Assembly (NCBI RefSeq): GCF_003583985.1
Contig: NZ_QXML01000009.1
Location: 73,315 to 137,314 of the forward strand
DNA: 64,000 nt
Source of the DNA: Algoriphagus lacus
GTDB lineage: Bacteria; Bacteroidota; Bacteroidia; Cytophagales; Cyclobacteriaceae
Direction: 5' to 3'
In this document: in pieces, positions 8,472 to 17,659 of the stretch
Layout of the letters: each line of letters opens with the position of its first letter
How positions within the stretch are numbered: the stretch's first letter is position 1
Notes under the pieces: model-generated
What the model saw: only the letters and a program-made list of their open reading frames with translations
Told to the model about the DNA's origin: nothing
Databases searched by the model: none
Translations under genes and position numbers: made by a program

Positions 8472-9341
8472 ATGTTTAGCTTCTCCGGTAAAATGATCTC
8501 CAAGTCAAGAACTCCAACTAGTCTTATTTTGATTTTATTGCTTGGAATAATTTGGCTCTCGCTGATGGGGTCCATTACCATGGCCTATTTTTCCGTTGCT
8601 TCTGTTTTTGCAATTACCAACTGGGTTGGGTTAGTTTTAGGTTTGAGCCTGATATTTTGGAATCAAAAGGGAAAGCTGTTTGATCGAGTTAATCCTTTGC
8701 TCTTTCTTGTTGTTGGGTTCTTATTGCTGGGATTAACCTTAGTGGAGGATAGTTTTTCAGGCGTGAATCGATGGATTAATGTACTTGGTTTTCAGCTGAA
8801 CATCGGTTTGGCTTTCGGTCCCATGATTTTGATAGCGATAGAAAAACTTAAACGGCCTTTGATTTCATTTTTTACGGTTGGATTCGTGTTGTTGATATTT
8901 TTATTCCAGCCTGATGCATCCCAAGTCACTGCCTTTGGAGGGGCATCATTGATGGTACTCCATGCTCAAGCTAAACACAAATCCCTTGTTTTATTATTTG
9001 TTGGTTTAAGTCTAGCTGCTTCTGCCTACTCCTGGATTTATTTAGATGAACTTGCCCCAGTGGATTATGTGGAGGGCATCCTGGGGATGGCTTATTCCTT
9101 GCATCCGCTTTGGATGGGGTTGGCCTTGGTTTCTCTTATTTTTGTGCCTCTTCCTTTCTTCTTGGTTCCAAGAAGGGATTTACCAGTACTTTCGTATGCC
9201 ATAGGAGTTTATTTTTTAATTCTACTGGTCAGTGCTTCCTTTGGAAATTTCCCCGTATTGATCATGGGGTATGGGATTTCTCCTATTCTTGGTTACTTTT
9301 CAGCATTGGCTTGGTTGACTGAAAAAAGGAATGATGAGTAG
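8472..9341 (+). CDS. Divergent, shortened SEDS-like (FtsW/RodA-type) membrane protein
   Basis: Eight to ten membrane segments fill 289 residues, well short of the 370-400 typical of SEDS glycosyltransferases. SEDS landmarks remain: VNRWINVLGFQ (family RRWI..G...QPSE), FLFQPDAS (family QPDLGT) and MGYGISPILGY near the C-terminus (family SYGGSS). The PSE triplet and the ITDFIF-like extracellular loop with the catalytic Asp are not seen, so peptidoglycan polymerisation is doubtful. The Crp/Fnr gene starts 6 bases after the stop, which indicates one operon. Confidence 0.55.
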   Translation: MFSFSGKMISKSRTPTSLILILLLGIIWLSLMGSITMAYFSVASVFAITNWVGLVLGLSLIFWNQKGKLFDRVNPLLFLVVGFLLLGLTLVEDSFSGVNRWINVLGFQLNIGLAFGPMILIAIEKLKRPLISFFTVGFVLLIFLFQPDASQVTAFGGASLMVLHAQAKHKSLVLLFVGLSLAASAYSWIYLDELAPVDYVEGILGMAYSLHPLWMGLALVSLIFVPLPFFLVPRRDLPVLSYAIGVYFLILLVSASFGNFPVLIMGYGISPILGYFSALAWLTEKRNDE

Positions 9342-9347
9342 ATTTCA

Positions 9348-9917
9348 ATGGTTGCACCTATTTTAAAGAAGGTATTTGACCCCATTATTGAACTGGATCT
9401 CCAGGTTTGGAAGAATTTTGAAAATCTTGGTTCAGTTAGTGATTTACCCAAAGAAAGCATACTAAAGCAGTCAAATTCGGTAGAAGGGTATTTTAATTTG
9501 ATCCTGAAAGGTAGTGGAGGGGCTATTCTCTCGACTGAAAGAAATTCAGTTTGTGTAGACATCGCCTTGGAAAACGAATTTTTGAATGATTACTTGTCTT
9601 TTACCTCACAAAAGCCCAGTCCAATTGAGGTTCGACTTTTTGAAGACTCCCAAATTTTTAGGGTTTCCTATCAGAATTTTCAGAAAACAATGCTGTCTGG
9701 AAATTTTGGACTTAAGGTGTCCCTTTTGGCAAGTGAAGAGGCAATTAATGATAAGCAGCAGCAACAAATCGATCTGTTAACCAAATCAGCCAAAACCAGA
9801 TATTTGGAAATGCTCGAGAAAAGGCCTGGCCTGGATCGAATTCCTTTAAAATACCTAGCCTCATTTTTGGGAATTACACCCCAGAGTCTAAGTAGGATCC
9901 GGGCAGGAAAAATTTGA
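9348..9917 (+). CDS. Crp/Fnr family transcriptional regulator
   Basis: 189 residues: an N-terminal cyclic-nucleotide-like beta roll (about 20-115) and a C-terminal winged HTH whose recognition helix reads LGITPQSLSRIRAG. The cAMP phosphate-binding cassette (GE...RxA) is absent, so cAMP is an unlikely ligand. The roll is more divergent than in the other paralogs. It starts 6 bases after the SEDS-like gene and 75 bases before the CPBP protease gene, so both are likely operon partners or targets. Confidence 0.85.
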   Translation: MVAPILKKVFDPIIELDLQVWKNFENLGSVSDLPKESILKQSNSVEGYFNLILKGSGGAILSTERNSVCVDIALENEFLNDYLSFTSQKPSPIEVRLFEDSQIFRVSYQNFQKTMLSGNFGLKVSLLASEEAINDKQQQQIDLLTKSAKTRYLEMLEKRPGLDRIPLKYLASFLGITPQSLSRIRAGKI

Positions 9918-9992
9918 GAATTACCCTTTGGTAACTCGAATTGCAGTAAGGTTGGATAATTTTGCCGACAAACTATCCAACACTACTGTACC

Positions 9993-10694
9993 ATGAAGAT
10001 TTCTTTATCAGCCCAACGAATTTCTTACCCTAATATTCTAAGCGTACTTCTAGGTTTTCCCTTGATCGCTACATTAATTTCGCTGTTGTTATTGAAGCGT
10101 ACATTAATTACAGATCTGGGATTTGATTTTTTTAATGCCTTTTGGTTGATCATTACCGGATGGTACGCCATTCAGATTTTCTTGATTTCAAGAGTTTTAA
10201 GATCCTCTGGTTGGACTTGGTCGGATATCGGCTACACCCTTTCCAAAAAGCAAACCATTTATTTGGTTTTGGGATATTTGGTTTTTGCTTTTTCCCTGAT
10301 GGGATTTATTGAATTGGCTTTGGCTAATTCTGCTGTAGATATAGAGAAATTGAATTCCATAATATCGCTGAGCCCAAAGACCACCACAGCAAGAGTGATT
10401 TTCATTTTTATGGGGCTGTTTGCCGGCATAGCGGAGGAACTGGTTTACCGGGGCTATGCAATTCAATCCCTGATCAGTCAGAAATTGAACAAATGGTTAG
10501 CTGTTTTGCTGGCTAGTATCCCTTTTATTTTTCAGCATGGGTTGAAATCTTTGGATCAATTCTGGTGGTTTTTCGTGTGGGGGCTCGTTTTCGGAGTTTT
10601 ATTTTTATGGCTTAAATCACTTACAGTTAATATAATCATTCATTGGTTAGTGATTCTCTCCGCGATGGTAGCTATTTTGTCTGTTCTTCAATAG
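9993..10694 (+). CDS. CPBP family intramembrane metalloprotease (CAAX/Abi)
   Basis: Membrane protein with about seven segments. The CPBP motifs are present: EELVYRG (EExxxR) around residues 149-155, FQHG with His at about 185, and a final His in NIIIHW. Members cleave within the membrane; relatives include the CAAX-processing protease Rce1 and bacteriocin-immunity proteins. Its position after a Crp/Fnr gene suggests regulated membrane-protein processing, which is inference. Confidence 0.85.
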   Translation: MKISLSAQRISYPNILSVLLGFPLIATLISLLLLKRTLITDLGFDFFNAFWLIITGWYAIQIFLISRVLRSSGWTWSDIGYTLSKKQTIYLVLGYLVFAFSLMGFIELALANSAVDIEKLNSIISLSPKTTTARVIFIFMGLFAGIAEELVYRGYAIQSLISQKLNKWLAVLLASIPFIFQHGLKSLDQFWWFFVWGLVFGVLFLWLKSLTVNIIIHWLVILSAMVAILSVLQ

Positions 10695-11033
10695 CCCACG
10701 TTGTAATATAGGGAGGTTTGAAATCCTAATCCTTGAATCAATATGTGGTAGGTGCATTGTTTGCCATGAGAAATCAGATGCTGCCCCGTTGATCCCTTCT
10801 CTGAAGATTTCCCGATCGGAATGGGTGTGTCGAATAAGTGTTTCAATTAATACTGCACTAATAAGCTGGCAGTAGTTTATATTATGCAGGCTAAAAACGC
10901 TATTGAGAGTAGGATAAATAAATTAGCGATGGTTAAAGTAGGCAGACCCAGTATGAACTTTTGACCAATTCGCGTGGGTTAGAAGTAATCTTTCACTAGA
11001 GATTGTTTTTCGCATTTTAATTATTTATGTGAC
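10695..11033. other. Intergenic region, possible minus-strand remnant
   Basis: 339 bases with no intact gene. On the minus strand about 10690-10785 reads HLISHGKQCTYHILIQGLGF, vaguely like the C-terminus of a DinB/YfiT four-helix protein but without a start or a full metal site. Too weak to annotate. Confidence 0.3.
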
Positions 11034-11618
11034 ATGGATTACTCACCTGTATTAGAAAGCTTAAGAAAATTTGCTCCGCTTACTTCTGAAGAGGCCGATT
11101 ATTTTTCCAAATTTTTGAAAATCAAGCGTTTTAAGAAAAAGCAATTTTTGATTCAGGCAAAAGAACCTTGCAGATTTGATTTTTTTATTGTTTCTGGATT
11201 GGTCAGGGAATATTTTACCGATTTAAGCGGGAAAGAATTTGTTTTTAGGTTTGTGAAGGAGAACGAATGGACCAGCGACTACGAAAGTTTTTTGTCAGGA
11301 AATCCAGCATCCTTAACGATTGAAGCTTTGGAGGATTTAGTGGTTTTTTCAATTTATCAGGAGGATGCCAACATGTTACTTGAGACCTTTCCTGCGTTTG
11401 AAAGAAGCTTTCGAATCTATCTTCAGAAATCCTATTCATCTCTTCAGCACCGCCTTTTTGAAAGTCTTAGTAATACGGTTGAACAGCGGTATGAGGAATT
11501 TGTCTTCAGATTCCCGGATCTTGCCCAACGGGTTCCTCAATACCAAATCGCGGCTTACCTGGGTGTCAGCCCGGAATTTTTGAGCAAAATAAGGCAACGC
11601 AGGGGAGGTGTTGTCTAG
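11034..11618 (+). CDS. Crp/Fnr family transcriptional regulator
   Basis: 194 residues with the cyclic-nucleotide-like roll (20-120) and a C-terminal HTH (AAYLGVSPEFLSKIRQRR). The pocket region reads EWTSDYESFLSGNPASLTIEALED and lacks the cAMP cassette. Several Tyr and Trp residues line the pocket region. The next gene on the same strand, 110 bases on, encodes a small exported outer-membrane barrel, a pairing also seen at 18199, 55180 and 62194. Confidence 0.87.
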   Translation: MDYSPVLESLRKFAPLTSEEADYFSKFLKIKRFKKKQFLIQAKEPCRFDFFIVSGLVREYFTDLSGKEFVFRFVKENEWTSDYESFLSGNPASLTIEALEDLVVFSIYQEDANMLLETFPAFERSFRIYLQKSYSSLQHRLFESLSNTVEQRYEEFVFRFPDLAQRVPQYQIAAYLGVSPEFLSKIRQRRGGVV

Positions 11619-11728
11619 AACTTTTCGCGCGTTTTTAAACTACTTCAATCTACATTATTGAATTAGTTCAATGAACCTTCGGTCCCTGGACAGGTAGATT
11701 TGCAATAAAAATTACCTTAAGCTATCCT

Positions 11729-12361
11729 ATGCGAAACTACCTGTTTCTTGTCTTCTTTGCCTTTTCAGTTTCCTCAAGCCATGCCCAAGTTGTTGGTGAG
11801 TTTTTCGCCACTGAGAACTACATGAACCATGAAGTCTGGTGGTCAAAACCATTTGCAGATAGTTCCCGGTTCAGTTTCTTTAGTTTCAACAGATTTCGGA
11901 TCAATTTCGAAAATTCAGCCAATTCCCAATTCCTGAATTATTCTACTGTAAATTATACCTTGGGGAAGAATCTGGGGATTTCGGGTGGAGGATTCCTTAC
12001 CCAGTATGGATTCGCTCCACTTATTGCCCTCAATTATTTTTACCTGTCTGAGAAATGTTTGATTGGTTTGTTTCCTGGTATTCAGGTACAAGACAGTCCT
12101 AATGCTGATCTTTTTGCTTTTATCCAATTCCGTCCTAAAGTCAATGATAAAATTGGTGTCTTTATCCAATTAATCGCTTCCTCAAATTTTAATTTTAAGC
12201 GTCATAATGTAAGTGAGCAGTCCTTACGCATAGGATTGGATTACAGATCCTTTCAATTTGGTTATGGATTGGACCTTGGCCAATATACCTATAGTGAAGG
12301 GGTCAATACCAGTACTGAATGGATAGATGCACATGGCTTGTTTATCAGAAAAGAGTTTTGA
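11729..12361 (+). CDS. Predicted outer-membrane beta-barrel protein, unknown function
   Basis: A 19-residue signal peptide (ending SHAQ) is followed by alternating hydrophobic and aromatic strands (FSFFSFNRFRINF, LRIGLDYRSFQFGYGLDL) and a terminal aromatic residue (RKEF). This is typical of an eight- to ten-stranded barrel. No enzymatic motif is visible. It follows a Crp/Fnr gene and is probably its target. Confidence 0.65.
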   Translation: MRNYLFLVFFAFSVSSSHAQVVGEFFATENYMNHEVWWSKPFADSSRFSFFSFNRFRINFENSANSQFLNYSTVNYTLGKNLGISGGGFLTQYGFAPLIALNYFYLSEKCLIGLFPGIQVQDSPNADLFAFIQFRPKVNDKIGVFIQLIASSNFNFKRHNVSEQSLRIGLDYRSFQFGYGLDLGQYTYSEGVNTSTEWIDAHGLFIRKEF

Positions 12362-12711
12362 ACAATAAGGATGTCCCTGTGAAGTCATGGATTAAACGTT
12401 TGACTTATTTACAAGTAAAGTGATTTTTGATTGCAGGTTCCGCATTGATTTTATTATACCGCAATTTGGGGGAATTTTGATCAAGAGATCTTCGGGATAT
12501 TTGCAGCAGTAAGTGAGAGGTGCTTCTTGTAAAAGTCCTTATTTAAATCCGCCGGGGTCGATCTTTAGAAGTTTTTGAAGATTCGTCCGTAATTGAATCA
12601 CAAAGGTATCGTAAGAGTTTCCCGCAATCATGTTCTTCTGTTGAAGCACTTTTGTTCTAGGATTTTTTGTGAACTGAGTTTTTAGAAAACGTGTAAAACA
12701 ATCAAGAGAAA
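12362..12711. other. Intergenic region with a G5 box
   Basis: 350 bases. Contains TACCGCAATTTGGGGG (12458-12473), almost the same as the box before the response regulator gene at 24813. Nothing else supportable. Confidence 0.5.
12456..12476. promoter_or_regulatory. C5/G5 box
   Basis: TACCGCAATTTGGGGG followed by AATT. It matches the box at 24813 (TACCGCAAAATGGGGG) and lies 236 bases before the S41 peptidase gene. Confidence 0.4.
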
Positions 12712-14061
12712 ATGAAAAAAAGCATATTAATTGTATCCTTATTCCTAAGCATACTATCCGATTCCTTGGCTCAAACAAGTCCTTTTGAAAAATTGGGTAA
12801 GGAAATCCAGGCTGAGCAGCTAAAGAATGATGTGGATGTGTGGATGGATTGGCTTCATGCTACTCATCCTGATCTATCTTATACCGTTAAAGACATTGAC
12901 CACTTTTACGAGGAAGTTGAACGGATAAAAAGTGGTATTACCGCTCCAATGACCGTGTTGGAATTTTGGAGGGAAATTTCTTCCCTTAACAGTCAGTTAT
13001 CAGATGGTCATTTAATTGTGGGACATATCACCGGTGGTGTCGTAAAGGATTACCTTTCAAAAGGTGGTGTTTTCTTTCCTTTTGAAGTTGTTTTTGACAA
13101 GGGAGACTTAGTGATTGAAAGTAAGCTGGCTGGTGAGCCTACCGAGTTTGCCGGCTATACCATTACAAGAATCAATAACCTGCCTATAACAGATATTCTT
13201 AATGAATTGACTCCACGAATTAACGGTGATTCTGAAAAACATAGGCAAGTTCTTCTTCAAAGAAAGTTTGCACTCCTTCATATGCTCTTTTATGGAGAAA
13301 GTAAGCTTTATGAGGTTGAATTGAGAAAAGGCGGTGACGTGAAAATGATCAAGGCCAATGGAATTTCCGCTCTTCCCAAATTCTACCATTCTGCGACGTT
13401 CGATCAGGTTTTTTCTTTTGAAATTCTTGATGAAAAAAATGCAGTAGTGACTGTTAATGAATTTGGGTGGGAAAACTCAAAAGATTATTATGATTTCATG
13501 GATTCTGTATTTACCACACTCACCCAAAGAAAGATTGATCATTTAATTATTGATGTTAGAGAAAATGGGGGAGGAGATGATGAATATTGGATGAATGGAA
13601 TCCTGAAGTACATCGCTGATCAACCTTACCGATGGGGTTCTAGCTATAAAAAGAAAATCTTGGGAAGATTTAGAGACCCCGGAGAGGTAATCGGTACTGT
13701 AATAGAAGGGGAAATTGATACATTGATTCAGCCTGCGCCAAAACTTGACAATAGATTTTTAGGTGACGTGTCTGTTCTTGTTGGCCCCTATACTTACTCC
13801 TCTGCAATTTTATTTGCAAATACAGTCCAGGATTATGGTTTCGGAAGACTCGTTGGAGAACCTACTGGTGGAAAGAGTGGTCAAACAGGAGCGATTCAAT
13901 TCTCATCCATGCCTCACTCCGGTCTACCTATGATTGCTCCTCGTTTCTACTTGGTTAGGCCAAGTGGTTCGAGTCCATTGGATCCGGTGAAGCCTGACCT
14001 TATGATGGAGTATGATAGACTGGATTCCAAGAAGATGCTGGAGTCCATCCTTAGAAAATAA
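12712..14061 (+). CDS. Exported S41 family peptidase
   Basis: Sec signal peptide (ending SLAQ, no lipobox) followed by an S41 peptidase. Core motifs are IDVRENGGGDDEYW near residue 280, the nucleophile motif TYSSAI with Ser363, and GEPTGGKSGQTG just after. It is a relative of the S41 lipoprotein at 2825 and has the same N-terminal layout. S41 enzymes usually trim C-termini of secreted proteins; the substrate here is unknown. Confidence 0.85.
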   Translation: MKKSILIVSLFLSILSDSLAQTSPFEKLGKEIQAEQLKNDVDVWMDWLHATHPDLSYTVKDIDHFYEEVERIKSGITAPMTVLEFWREISSLNSQLSDGHLIVGHITGGVVKDYLSKGGVFFPFEVVFDKGDLVIESKLAGEPTEFAGYTITRINNLPITDILNELTPRINGDSEKHRQVLLQRKFALLHMLFYGESKLYEVELRKGGDVKMIKANGISALPKFYHSATFDQVFSFEILDEKNAVVTVNEFGWENSKDYYDFMDSVFTTLTQRKIDHLIIDVRENGGGDDEYWMNGILKYIADQPYRWGSSYKKKILGRFRDPGEVIGTVIEGEIDTLIQPAPKLDNRFLGDVSVLVGPYTYSSAILFANTVQDYGFGRLVGEPTGGKSGQTGAIQFSSMPHSGLPMIAPRFYLVRPSGSSPLDPVKPDLMMEYDRLDSKKMLESILRK

Positions 14062-14184
14062 GGGCAGCAATGACAATTGCTTTGGAAAGAATTGATTTAG
14101 CTTGATTTAAGGATTAGTATTCATCGGAAAATTGAATTTCTTACTAGTGAATACCCGGTGGATTTTGTTCTTCTGGAATTGTAT

Positions 14185-15372
14185 TTAATGTTTTGGTATA
14201 TGGGTTAGGATTTGTTCCTCCAAAACAGGAATATCCTCATCCCTATGGCCAACTTTGGAATAAACAACCTTTCCTCCCTTTATTAAATAGATGGTGGGGA
14301 ATATTCTTACCTGCCACTGTTCGGGGATCTCCTGGGGAACAAAAAATAAATCATAGGTTACTTGAAGTCTTTCCTTGAACTGAGTAACCATTTCTGACCG
14401 TCCTTGGTCTAAATGGTTTAACCCCACTACTTGTAGTCCGGATGCCTGGTATTTTTGATGCAGTTTTTCCAGCTCGGGCATGGCCTTTATACAAGGAGCA
14501 CAGCCAACAAACCAAAAGTCGACCAGATAAAGCGTACTGTCTGATTGAGGAAAGTTGAGAAGGAATTCCTTTCCATTTAGTTTGAATGTTCTGATCTCAG
14601 AAATTGGTGCACCAACTGAAAGGGAGTTCACCGTTGGATTCTGGTTAATGTTGGGATATTCAATTTTGTATGCAAACGGATAGCTTTCTACTTCCCATTT
14701 CTCTTTTCCAGGTGATGTTTTTTCATAATTGATTTCGAGTAAAGACCATTCTTGCTGAATTTTCATGAATTCGGCATATCCTTCGATTACCTCAGGGAGG
14801 TAGGTCTTTGAATTGATATATACCGTTCGTTGTAAACGTGTGATTTCTTCGTCCACAGGGAAGTCGAACTGGAGCTTGTAATACTTTTTACCCTGATTTT
14901 CAGTTTCCGAAAATTGAGTAAGGGTTCCCCTTTCCAAGTAAGATTGAAACGGTAACTCTTCATAAAAAAATCTGGGAATTAGCTCTCTTCGGATATTATT
15001 GGTAAAGAAATTTTTTTTAGTGTTTGAGACAGGGAATTGTTGAACAAGTTCTTCCTGTGGCCAAACTAAACTTAGTTTTTCTCCATCGTAGATGCGACTC
15101 TCATTGGAATGAGTCATCTTTAAATTGAAGTTTAAGGTTGAATCGTTTGGTACTTTCTGCAGCTTGATGCTGTACCAATCTGTTCTTAGGGTGTCCTTGC
15201 TGTCGAAGTATTTTTGCTGGTGTTTTGCCTGGTATTCAAAGTAATTCAGAGACTTGAGTTTACTCACCATGGAATCCAAAATTGACAACGCTGGCTGTTC
15301 CTGAGAGAATGCATCAGGCAATAGAAACAGATATCCAAGAAAGACGAAAAAGAATACCTTGGTTGATTTCAT
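14185..15372 (-). CDS. Exported thioredoxin-like (TlpA/redoxin) protein
   Basis: Signal peptide MKSTKVFFFVFLGYLF is followed by about 220 residues of beta-rich sequence, resembling the lipoprotein-sorting-like domain found before TlpA domains in Bacteroidota. The C-terminal thioredoxin domain has the active site GCAPC (CxxC, about residue 289). It probably acts as a periplasmic disulfide reductase. I chose the ATG at 15372 because the signal peptide begins there; GTG at 15411 and ATG at 15402 are also in frame. It diverges from the lipoprotein gene at 15536 across a gap holding an operator-like palindrome. Confidence 0.82.
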   Translation of the reverse strand: MKSTKVFFFVFLGYLFLLPDAFSQEQPALSILDSMVSKLKSLNYFEYQAKHQQKYFDSKDTLRTDWYSIKLQKVPNDSTLNFNLKMTHSNESRIYDGEKLSLVWPQEELVQQFPVSNTKKNFFTNNIRRELIPRFFYEELPFQSYLERGTLTQFSETENQGKKYYKLQFDFPVDEEITRLQRTVYINSKTYLPEVIEGYAEFMKIQQEWSLLEINYEKTSPGKEKWEVESYPFAYKIEYPNINQNPTVNSLSVGAPISEIRTFKLNGKEFLLNFPQSDSTLYLVDFWFVGCAPCIKAMPELEKLHQKYQASGLQVVGLNHLDQGRSEMVTQFKERLQVTYDLFFVPQEIPEQWQVRIFPTIYLIKGGKVVYSKVGHRDEDIPVLEEQILTHIPKH

Positions 15373-15460
15373 GAGGACCGGATATTTTTTGGAAGGTATC
15401 ATATTCTTCACTTAAAAAAACCACTAAAATTCCCTACTTCTTCTTGAAGCGAAGCCTTTT

Positions 15461-15472
15461 AGACACAGGTCC
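15461..15472. promoter_or_regulatory. RGAC-N4-GTCY palindrome, candidate operator
   Basis: Reads AGACACAGGTCC with TT before and AA after. It sits between the divergent thioredoxin-like gene (start 15372, 89 bases away) and lipoprotein gene (start 15536, 64 bases away), so it could serve both. Confidence 0.5.
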
Positions 15473-15535
15473 AAAAAAATACACTGGATTCGGGTTTGAC
15501 TTCTTAAAGAATCTAGGCCTGTTGATATTTGTCTT

Positions 15536-16060
15536 ATGAAGACAATTATAAAAATTCAGAAGTTTAAGAACCTAGGTATGGCAACCTTGGGTTCCTTGTT
15601 TTTAATGGTACTTGTTGTGGGGTTGTTTAGTTCCTGTTCCGAAAAAAAGGATGAAGAACCTACGGGAGAGTTTTTTGTCAAAGGAAAGATATCCGGTCAG
15701 GAAATTTTATTTTCCCAATCAGCCACAAGTGTTCGGGAGCCTAGATTATTCATTGGTTTTGCAGGTAACACCCCTTCTTCCGAGTATCCGTCATTTTCTT
15801 TCGGAATAGAGGATGTGGCAATTGCTACCGGGGAGTTTAAGGAGACTGATCCAGGGATCGACATGGTGTTCCGATATACTTTATCCGGAACAGAAATTTA
15901 CAATTCTCAAATCGGTACAAACCCTGATTTTGTTATTACGATTACCTCTTTAAGCAATAATATTGCTCAGGGTACTTTTAGTGGTACTCTGATTAGAGAA
16001 AATAACTCCAATCAATCGATTGTCATTACTGAGGGTTCATTCCGTTTGCCGATAGATTAA
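15536..16060 (+). CDS. Hypothetical lipoprotein
   Basis: The N-terminus is a long lipoprotein signal (positively charged start, hydrophobic core, lipobox FSSC, Cys34). About 140 residues of beta-rich, Ser/Thr-rich sequence follow. No domain recognised. A strong hairpin terminator follows the stop. Confidence 0.65.
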   Translation: MKTIIKIQKFKNLGMATLGSLFLMVLVVGLFSSCSEKKDEEPTGEFFVKGKISGQEILFSQSATSVREPRLFIGFAGNTPSSEYPSFSFGIEDVAIATGEFKETDPGIDMVFRYTLSGTEIYNSQIGTNPDFVITITSLSNNIAQGTFSGTLIRENNSNQSIVITEGSFRLPID

Positions 16061-16092
16061 TTAAACCTTGATTTTCCGGTATTGCTAATTTT

Positions 16093-16127
16093 CCGCTCCA
16101 AATTCTTACTTCAGAGGTTTGGAGCGG
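16093..16127 (+). terminator. Hairpin terminator after the lipoprotein gene
   Basis: Ten-base arms CCGCTCCAAA (16093-16102) and TTTGGAGCGG (16118-16127), then ATATCTTTTT. Confidence 0.7.
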
Positions 16128-17161
16128 ATATCTTTTTGGTAAACATCATGGAAGATTTTCCAAGGAATTGGATTTGATGGCAGTTTCTTTTAAAAGTTCT
16201 TCAGGTGTAGCCAATCCATAGGGATCTTTTTCTACTCCTTTATCCAAACCTCTCAGTCTGTACCCAATTAAGACTTCTACTTCTTTGAGGCACACGTTCT
16301 AAGTACTGTTTTTTAGATCTCTTTATTTTTCAGATATTCTTATCCAAGTTCGCAGCCCTTGTTGGTTCAGATTCCAAATAACCTTCCTTTCAGGCCATTT
16401 GGGATAGAACATTTACTGAATCATACTTCTATGCACTTTCGCAGATCAATCTTTTCACAATAGGGAAAAAGGGTTTTCTTGGGAATCACGAAAGCATTGA
16501 ACATTCCTTTAGGGGATTTTATTTCTCTCCCAGCTGAGAAAACAATTGTTTTTTTTCGGTATTCAAAGGTATTCTTGAATGGACTCCATTCACGTTTCGG
16601 GATCTCATTTCCTGGTTTCTTATTGCCAGTTCTATCCATTCTTTGTTAACTGCAGGATTAAAATTTTCAAGATTCCTGTCCATGCAAGAAACAATCAGGT
16701 AAAGGGCGTGCAATAAATGGATAATGAAATTGAGGCGGTTTATTCTTTGTATTGGTTTTGTAGCATAGGGACAAGGATCCAATTTAGGTCCTTTGAATAC
16801 CACTTTCAGTTTACCTGAATGAGAATTTAAGCCTGTTTTTTTATGGAGTCAAAAGCTTTTGGGAGGATTCTGCCCAATGGGTTAAAATCCATTATCGCCA
16901 TGTCCAAATGTCCTGCGAGAATTAGCCCCCCAAACCCAGAGATCCCTCCATTTTTTGGATAGGAGTGAGGTCAGGCCATCCATCTGGATTTAAGCTTAGA
17001 GGAAAGAAAAATAAATTCAATTCCAATTAACAATGCCGGATTGAACGGGACTTTGGAATTTTCATGTTATTACCATTCAATTATCATCCAGTTTATTAAA
17101 GCTTCTATTCCTGTTTCCAAAGACAGCTTTCTTTTTGGAGAAAAAATTATGTCAATCACTA

Positions 17162-17173
17162 AGACCTATGTCT
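17162..17173. promoter_or_regulatory. RGAC-N4-GTCY palindrome, candidate operator
   Basis: Reads AGACCTATGTCT, the same 12-base core as the copy at 26754, followed by AA. No intact gene is nearby; it may belong to the decayed gene in this gap. Confidence 0.45.
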
Positions 17174-17630
17174 AATTATATTTCCTCTTTGTCACTGGTC
17201 CATTGAATTTATTCCTTGAGACTTTAATTTTAAATAGGAATTTCTTCAAAACGAATAGGAATTGTTCCTTTTGATTTTTTTAGGTAAAGTAAATTAATCT
17301 GAAGAACAGCAGTTTATGTATAAACCGAGTATAAAAAAACTGGGACAATCAGCATTCGGAGCAATATTAATTTATGTACTTCTTTTTTTATTTTTTTTCT
17401 CCTGAGCCAATTTGGTTGACCATTTTATTGGTGCTTCTTCTTGTTTTCTCTTCTTCACAAAGAAAACTATGGTGTTGAAGCATTTTATATGGTTTTGATT
17501 AAGTCAAATAAGACAGATATGATATTGGGATAATCTATTTTTCCTTTGAAGGTATGAATACCTTGTGTCATAGGATTTAGAGTCTTCTTTTTTTGTTATG
17601 CCGAAGACTTGTTTATTGATAAAATACCAT

Positions 17631-17656
17631 AAAAAAAGGGCCTAAGCCCTTTTTTT
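17631..17656. terminator. Bidirectional hairpin terminator
   Basis: Arms of seven A plus GGGC (17631-17641) and GCCC plus seven T (17646-17656) around a CTAA loop. It ends the minus-strand barrel gene, whose stop is 4 bases away. Confidence 0.85.
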
Positions 17657-17659
17657 TGA

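Larger units (their letters stand above)
16061..17659. other. 1.6-kb region of decayed sequence
   Basis: No intact gene. It holds a terminator (16093-16127), an operator-like palindrome (17162-17173) and, on the minus strand from about 16990 down to 16420, protein-like segments in shifting frames (for example FSAGREIKSPKGMFNAFVI and GLILAGHLDMAIMDFNPLG). I cannot name the ancestral family. It ends in the terminator at 17631. Confidence 0.5.

Noticed and set aside
10690-10870. Possible DinB/YfiT remnant on the minus strand
   Set aside because: Only about 25 residues look similar and the metal-binding His pattern is incomplete.
16421-16803. Two overlapping minus-strand open frames as real genes
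   Set aside because: They are in different frames, break off abruptly and have no upstream start context; treated as decayed sequence.
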